A DNA stretch of 64,000 bases from Granulicella sapmiensis (GTDB lineage Bacteria > Acidobacteriota > Terriglobia > Terriglobales > Acidobacteriaceae). Shown piece after piece: positions 61,633 through 64,000 of the stretch (the stretch's first letter is position 1; the number at the start of each line of letters is the position of its first letter). The position numbers and the translations under genes were made by a program. Location of the stretch: assembly GCA_026225395.1 (NCBI GenBank), contig JAMFSR010000024.1, positions 95,095 to 159,094 on the forward strand, read 5' to 3'. The notes below the pieces were generated by a model, which was not told where the DNA came from, searched no databases, and saw nothing but the letters and a program-made list of their open reading frames with translations.

Positions 61633-62061
61633 ATGCGCCCTCGTAAGACAATTTTGTGTGTGGAAGACAATGAACAGATTCTCTCAGTACGGAAATTTTT
61701 GTTGGAAACAAGGGGATACCGGGTGGTGGCGGTAACGACGGCCGCCGAGGCAATTGACGAACTGCAGCGAGCGATGCCGGGGTCGATCGACCTGCTGCTT
61801 TCCGACCTGATCATGCCGCAGATGGATGGCAATGAGCTGGTGCGGCGGGCGAAACAGATGCATCCGATGCTGCCGGCGCTGCTGGTTTCGGGAACGGTGT
61901 CCAACTTTGAGCGGGCGTCGGCTGCGGATGCGTTTTTGCCCAAGGGTGCGTGCACGCCGGTGGAGATGCTGGACCGGATCAAGATCCTGGTGGCGCGGAA
62001 GCGTGGGCCGAAGAAGCAGGTTGTGTCGGTTGGGGTGGAGATGGCGCAGCAGGTGGCTTAG
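61633..62061 (+). CDS. Single-domain response regulator (CheY-like receiver)
   Basis: A 142-residue receiver domain. It has acidic pair ILCVEDNEQ, phosphoacceptor Asp in LLLSDLIMPQMDG, Ser of LLVSGTV and Lys of DAFLPKGACTP. No output domain follows, only a short basic tail. It would relay phosphate from a kinase encoded elsewhere. GGAAGAAGGAAGAG precedes the ATG. Confidence 0.9.
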   Translation: MRPRKTILCVEDNEQILSVRKFLLETRGYRVVAVTTAAEAIDELQRAMPGSIDLLLSDLIMPQMDGNELVRRAKQMHPMLPALLVSGTVSNFERASAADAFLPKGACTPVEMLDRIKILVARKRGPKKQVVSVGVEMAQQVA

Positions 62062-62251
62062 GTGTGTGTTTGGGAACGGCCCTGCGTCCGCTAGGACGCT
62101 GGGCTTGTTTTGGATAAGCGTTGCGGCGGCGGTTTCTCTGCCGAAAAGCCGACTTCCCGGTGCTGATTGGAAGTCATGCCCGATTAGTATCGATAAACGC
62201 CGATAGCTCAAAAAACGCTGATAGCTGAAATTGCGCTAAGAAGGCCACGGG

Positions 62252-62860
62252 ATGCGAAAAGGGTTTACGAGAAGACCAAAAGCAGAGGAGACCGCGTCGA
62301 ACCACGACAAAAACTACATCATTCCGGGCGGGATCGAACGCTTGAAAGATGAGCGCCATTTTTTGCTCACCAGGGATCGACCGGCCGTGGTGGAGGTGGT
62401 AGCCTGGGCTGCGGGCAATGGAGATCGCAGTGAAAACGCCGATTATCAGTACAGCAAGCGACGCCTGCGGCAGATCTATGGACGGGTCCGCTTCCTCACA
62501 AAGCGAATCGAAGCCGCGGAGGTGGTAGATCCGGAAGCTCCGAGAATGGGGCAGCGGGCGACAAGGGTGTTTTTTGGAGCCACCGTGCGCTATGCGAATG
62601 CTGCGGGAGTAGAGCGTGTGGCGAGCATCGTCGGCACAGATGAAGTCAATCTCGACCGCAACCACATCAGTTGGGTCTCACCCCTGGGGCACGCATTGAT
62701 GAGAGCGGCAGAAGACGACGAAGTGGTTCTCCATGCGCCGGGCGGTACTGAAATCCTGACCGTGCTGGAAGTGCGCTACGAGCGCGTCTCCGTGGAGCCA
62801 TTCAAAGTACCACCTGGATTCGAAGCCTCGACAAAGAGCTTGATCGCTGACCCTCAATGA
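62252..62860 (+). CDS. greB: Transcription elongation factor GreB
   Basis: A 202-residue Gre factor that restarts backtracked RNA polymerase by stimulating cleavage of the RNA 3' end. The N-terminal coiled coil carries the acidic tip (GNGDRSENADYQYSKRRLRQ) and the C-terminal FKBP-like domain reads VRYANAAGVERVASIVGTDE, then ISWVSPLGHALMRAAEDDEV. Basic extensions at both ends make it longer than E. coli GreB (158 residues). GAAGG lies seven bases before the ATG. Confidence 0.9.
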   Translation: MRKGFTRRPKAEETASNHDKNYIIPGGIERLKDERHFLLTRDRPAVVEVVAWAAGNGDRSENADYQYSKRRLRQIYGRVRFLTKRIEAAEVVDPEAPRMGQRATRVFFGATVRYANAAGVERVASIVGTDEVNLDRNHISWVSPLGHALMRAAEDDEVVLHAPGGTEILTVLEVRYERVSVEPFKVPPGFEASTKSLIADPQ

Positions 62861-63025
62861 GCGAAGTTACCGGCTCCGGGCGGCGCGCAAACGGTGGATT
62901 TCGAGAAATGCGATTGTGTCATCGCTGAGGCTACTTCCGATAAGCCGACTTCTCGTTACCCACATTTCCGATCACGCTGTTTTCAGGGAGTGACGGATTT
63001 TGGCGCGCCACACTATGCTTAGGAA

Positions 63026-63418
63026 ATGATGCCCATTGAGATAGATGCCCAGGCGGACGCGTGGATAGCTCACAGGCTGGCAGCCGGAGGTTCGCCCGAA
63101 TACTACGCCAGCGCGTGGGCGATAGACACGTATGACTTCCTGTACGAAGACCCGGAGACGCTTTGGCTACTCATTTTGGCTGTGCATCGCAAGGATCAGT
63201 CACCACGCGTTCAAGCGCTACTGGCGGCGGGAATGGTTGAAGACTTGCTCGGCATGTACGGTGACAATTTCATCGACCGTATCGAAGCGGAAGCCCGAAC
63301 CGACTCCTCGTTTGCGAGATTGCTAGGTGGTGTATGGCAAGGCCAGATGAGTGATCAACTGTGGGCGCGACTTCAAGCCGTGTGGGATCGCAGAGGATGG
63401 GACGGAATACCGGAGTAA
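63026..63418 (+). CDS. Hypothetical protein, DUF6869-like
   Basis: A 130-residue acidic, Trp-rich cytoplasmic protein (AWIAHRLAAGGSPEYYASAW, YEDPETLWLLILAVHRKD, VEDLLGMYGDNFIDRIEAEA, LWARLQAVWDRRGW). The pattern resembles small DUF6869-type proteins. No function can be given. A low-complexity spacer with short repeats surrounds it. Confidence 0.6.
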   Translation: MMPIEIDAQADAWIAHRLAAGGSPEYYASAWAIDTYDFLYEDPETLWLLILAVHRKDQSPRVQALLAAGMVEDLLGMYGDNFIDRIEAEARTDSSFARLLGGVWQGQMSDQLWARLQAVWDRRGWDGIPE

Positions 63419-63628
63419 ATGGGTGCGTTCATCGTGATTTAGTTCCACCTGTAAACATTTCCGCACACTCGAAAAGTCTCGTTTTCGGTAACGAGCGCGG
63501 CCACTCCCGATAAACGCGCTTCGCGTCACTTATCGGTCAATTCTATAAGCCGACTGATTAGGACTGATCTGCGGATCTCTAAAAACGCCGACTGAGAAAA
63601 TACGTCGATGCGGTGAGAAGCCGATTTG

Positions 63629-64000
63629 CTATTGCGGGCGGAGTACAACGTCTATTCCAAACGATCTCGCGTAATGATCCACTACCTCTGACGATTTCGG
63701 AAATGTGACGACAATCCGATTCGGTCCATCCCACTCAGCTGTAGCAGATCCCGGAGCTATGTTTTTGAGTTCAATAATGGGTTCATACTCATAACCCTTG
63801 TTTGGGTTACCGGTGCCTAGATAGGCAAAGAAGAAGTTGTACTGACCGCAGGTTCTATGAAGACTCTTGAAGTTGTGTTCGCCTCCGTCCGGCGCATTCA
63901 CAAGCCTCTGCTCAGTGTCTGGGCTACAGTCTCCGTCTGTGAAATGGCTCATAGGAACGATAAAGAGAAAATAGAAAGCCATCCATCCCAAGCCGGCGAG
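63629..64000 (-). CDS. Hypothetical exported or membrane-anchored protein (probably partial)
   Basis: The minus-strand frame is open from the right window edge to a stop at 63629. A hydrophobic N-terminal stretch (AFYFLFIVPMSHF) is followed by a Cys/Asp-containing region (DGDCSPDTEQRLVNAPDGGE, SLHRTCGQYNFFFAYLG) and a beta-rich end (ATAEWDGPNRIVVTFPKSSE). The start is probably upstream, outside the window, although a TTG at 63991 is possible. No family recognised. Confidence 0.55.
   Translation of the reverse strand, partial: LAGLGWMAFYFLFIVPMSHFTDGDCSPDTEQRLVNAPDGGEHNFKSLHRTCGQYNFFFAYLGTGNPNKGYEYEPIIELKNIAPGSATAEWDGPNRIVVTFPKSSEVVDHYARSFGIDVVLRPQ

Noticed and set aside
1..64000. CRISPR arrays, rRNA genes, complete prophage, plasmid origin
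   Set aside because: No regularly spaced repeats with unique spacers, no rRNA-like stretches, no phage structural genes and no replication-initiator gene were seen.

Overview
The window looks like chromosomal DNA from an Acidobacteriota (Terriglobia/Acidobacteriaceae-like) soil bacterium. This is inferred from moderately high G+C, the many glycoside and sugar-catabolism genes, the relic of an Oar-type TonB-dependent receptor, ECF sigma/anti-sigma pairs and tightly packed genes with short spacers. No rRNA operon, CRISPR array or complete prophage is visible.

Layout. 1-5.2 kb: a PAS histidine kinase running off the left edge, ispG with a clean terminator, a DUF1801 protein, a flavin amine oxidase and a Tat-exported cupin, then a decayed 3' end of a TonB-dependent receptor. 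5.8-22.5 kb: an exopolysaccharide/capsule locus with a large Wza-like export protein, a Wzi-like outer-membrane protein, a GT-C-like membrane protein, a Wzz-like chain-length protein, a Wzy-like polymerase/ligase, two GT2 and one GT9 glycosyltransferases, a sugar-nucleotide epimerase, a hexapeptide acyltransferase and a Wzx-like flippase. No initiating phosphoglycosyl transferase or tyrosine autokinase is seen here. 22.7-26.6 kb: a scarred segment with two tRNA 3' fragments, a GH27 alpha-galactosidase, decayed SRAP, ParB/DNA-methyltransferase and possible conflict-system genes, and an intact tRNA-Ser(GCT). 26.6-42.5 kb: housekeeping and surface genes (MBL hydrolase, APC permease, pyrophosphatase, beta-barrel protein, hemE, a diguanylate cyclase), two ECF sigma operons, a GH38 alpha-mannosidase and an MFS sugar porter.

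42.5-48.9 kb holds sugar-catabolic genes: a fucose/arabinose-type isomerase, a xylulokinase, a RhaM-type mutarotase, a zinc alcohol dehydrogenase and a fuconolactonase-like amidohydrolase. 48.9-52.5 kb is an IS1595-type element of about 3.6 kb carrying five cargo genes, bracketed by a perfect 12-bp direct repeat. 52.9-58.8 kb carries an M3 peptidase and an acetate kinase-phosphoketolase pair. Phosphoketolase could take the xylulose 5-phosphate made by the kinase to acetyl phosphate, and acetate kinase could recover ATP.

The most striking find is at 58.85-59.98 kb on the minus strand: a sigma70-like promoter, a 23-residue leader peptide with seven cysteines (CCCRCCCC), a hairpin with the form of an intrinsic terminator, a peroxiredoxin gene, then a tRNA-Cys(GCA) gene. 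A sequence overlapping the leader stop codon can pair with the 5' arm of the terminator. This is what a cysteine- or Cys-tRNA-sensing transcription attenuator would need, and it would control an antioxidant enzyme and possibly the cysteine tRNA itself. The right end (60-64 kb) has a PhzF-family protein, a structured leader before a single-domain response regulator, greB and two small hypothetical genes.
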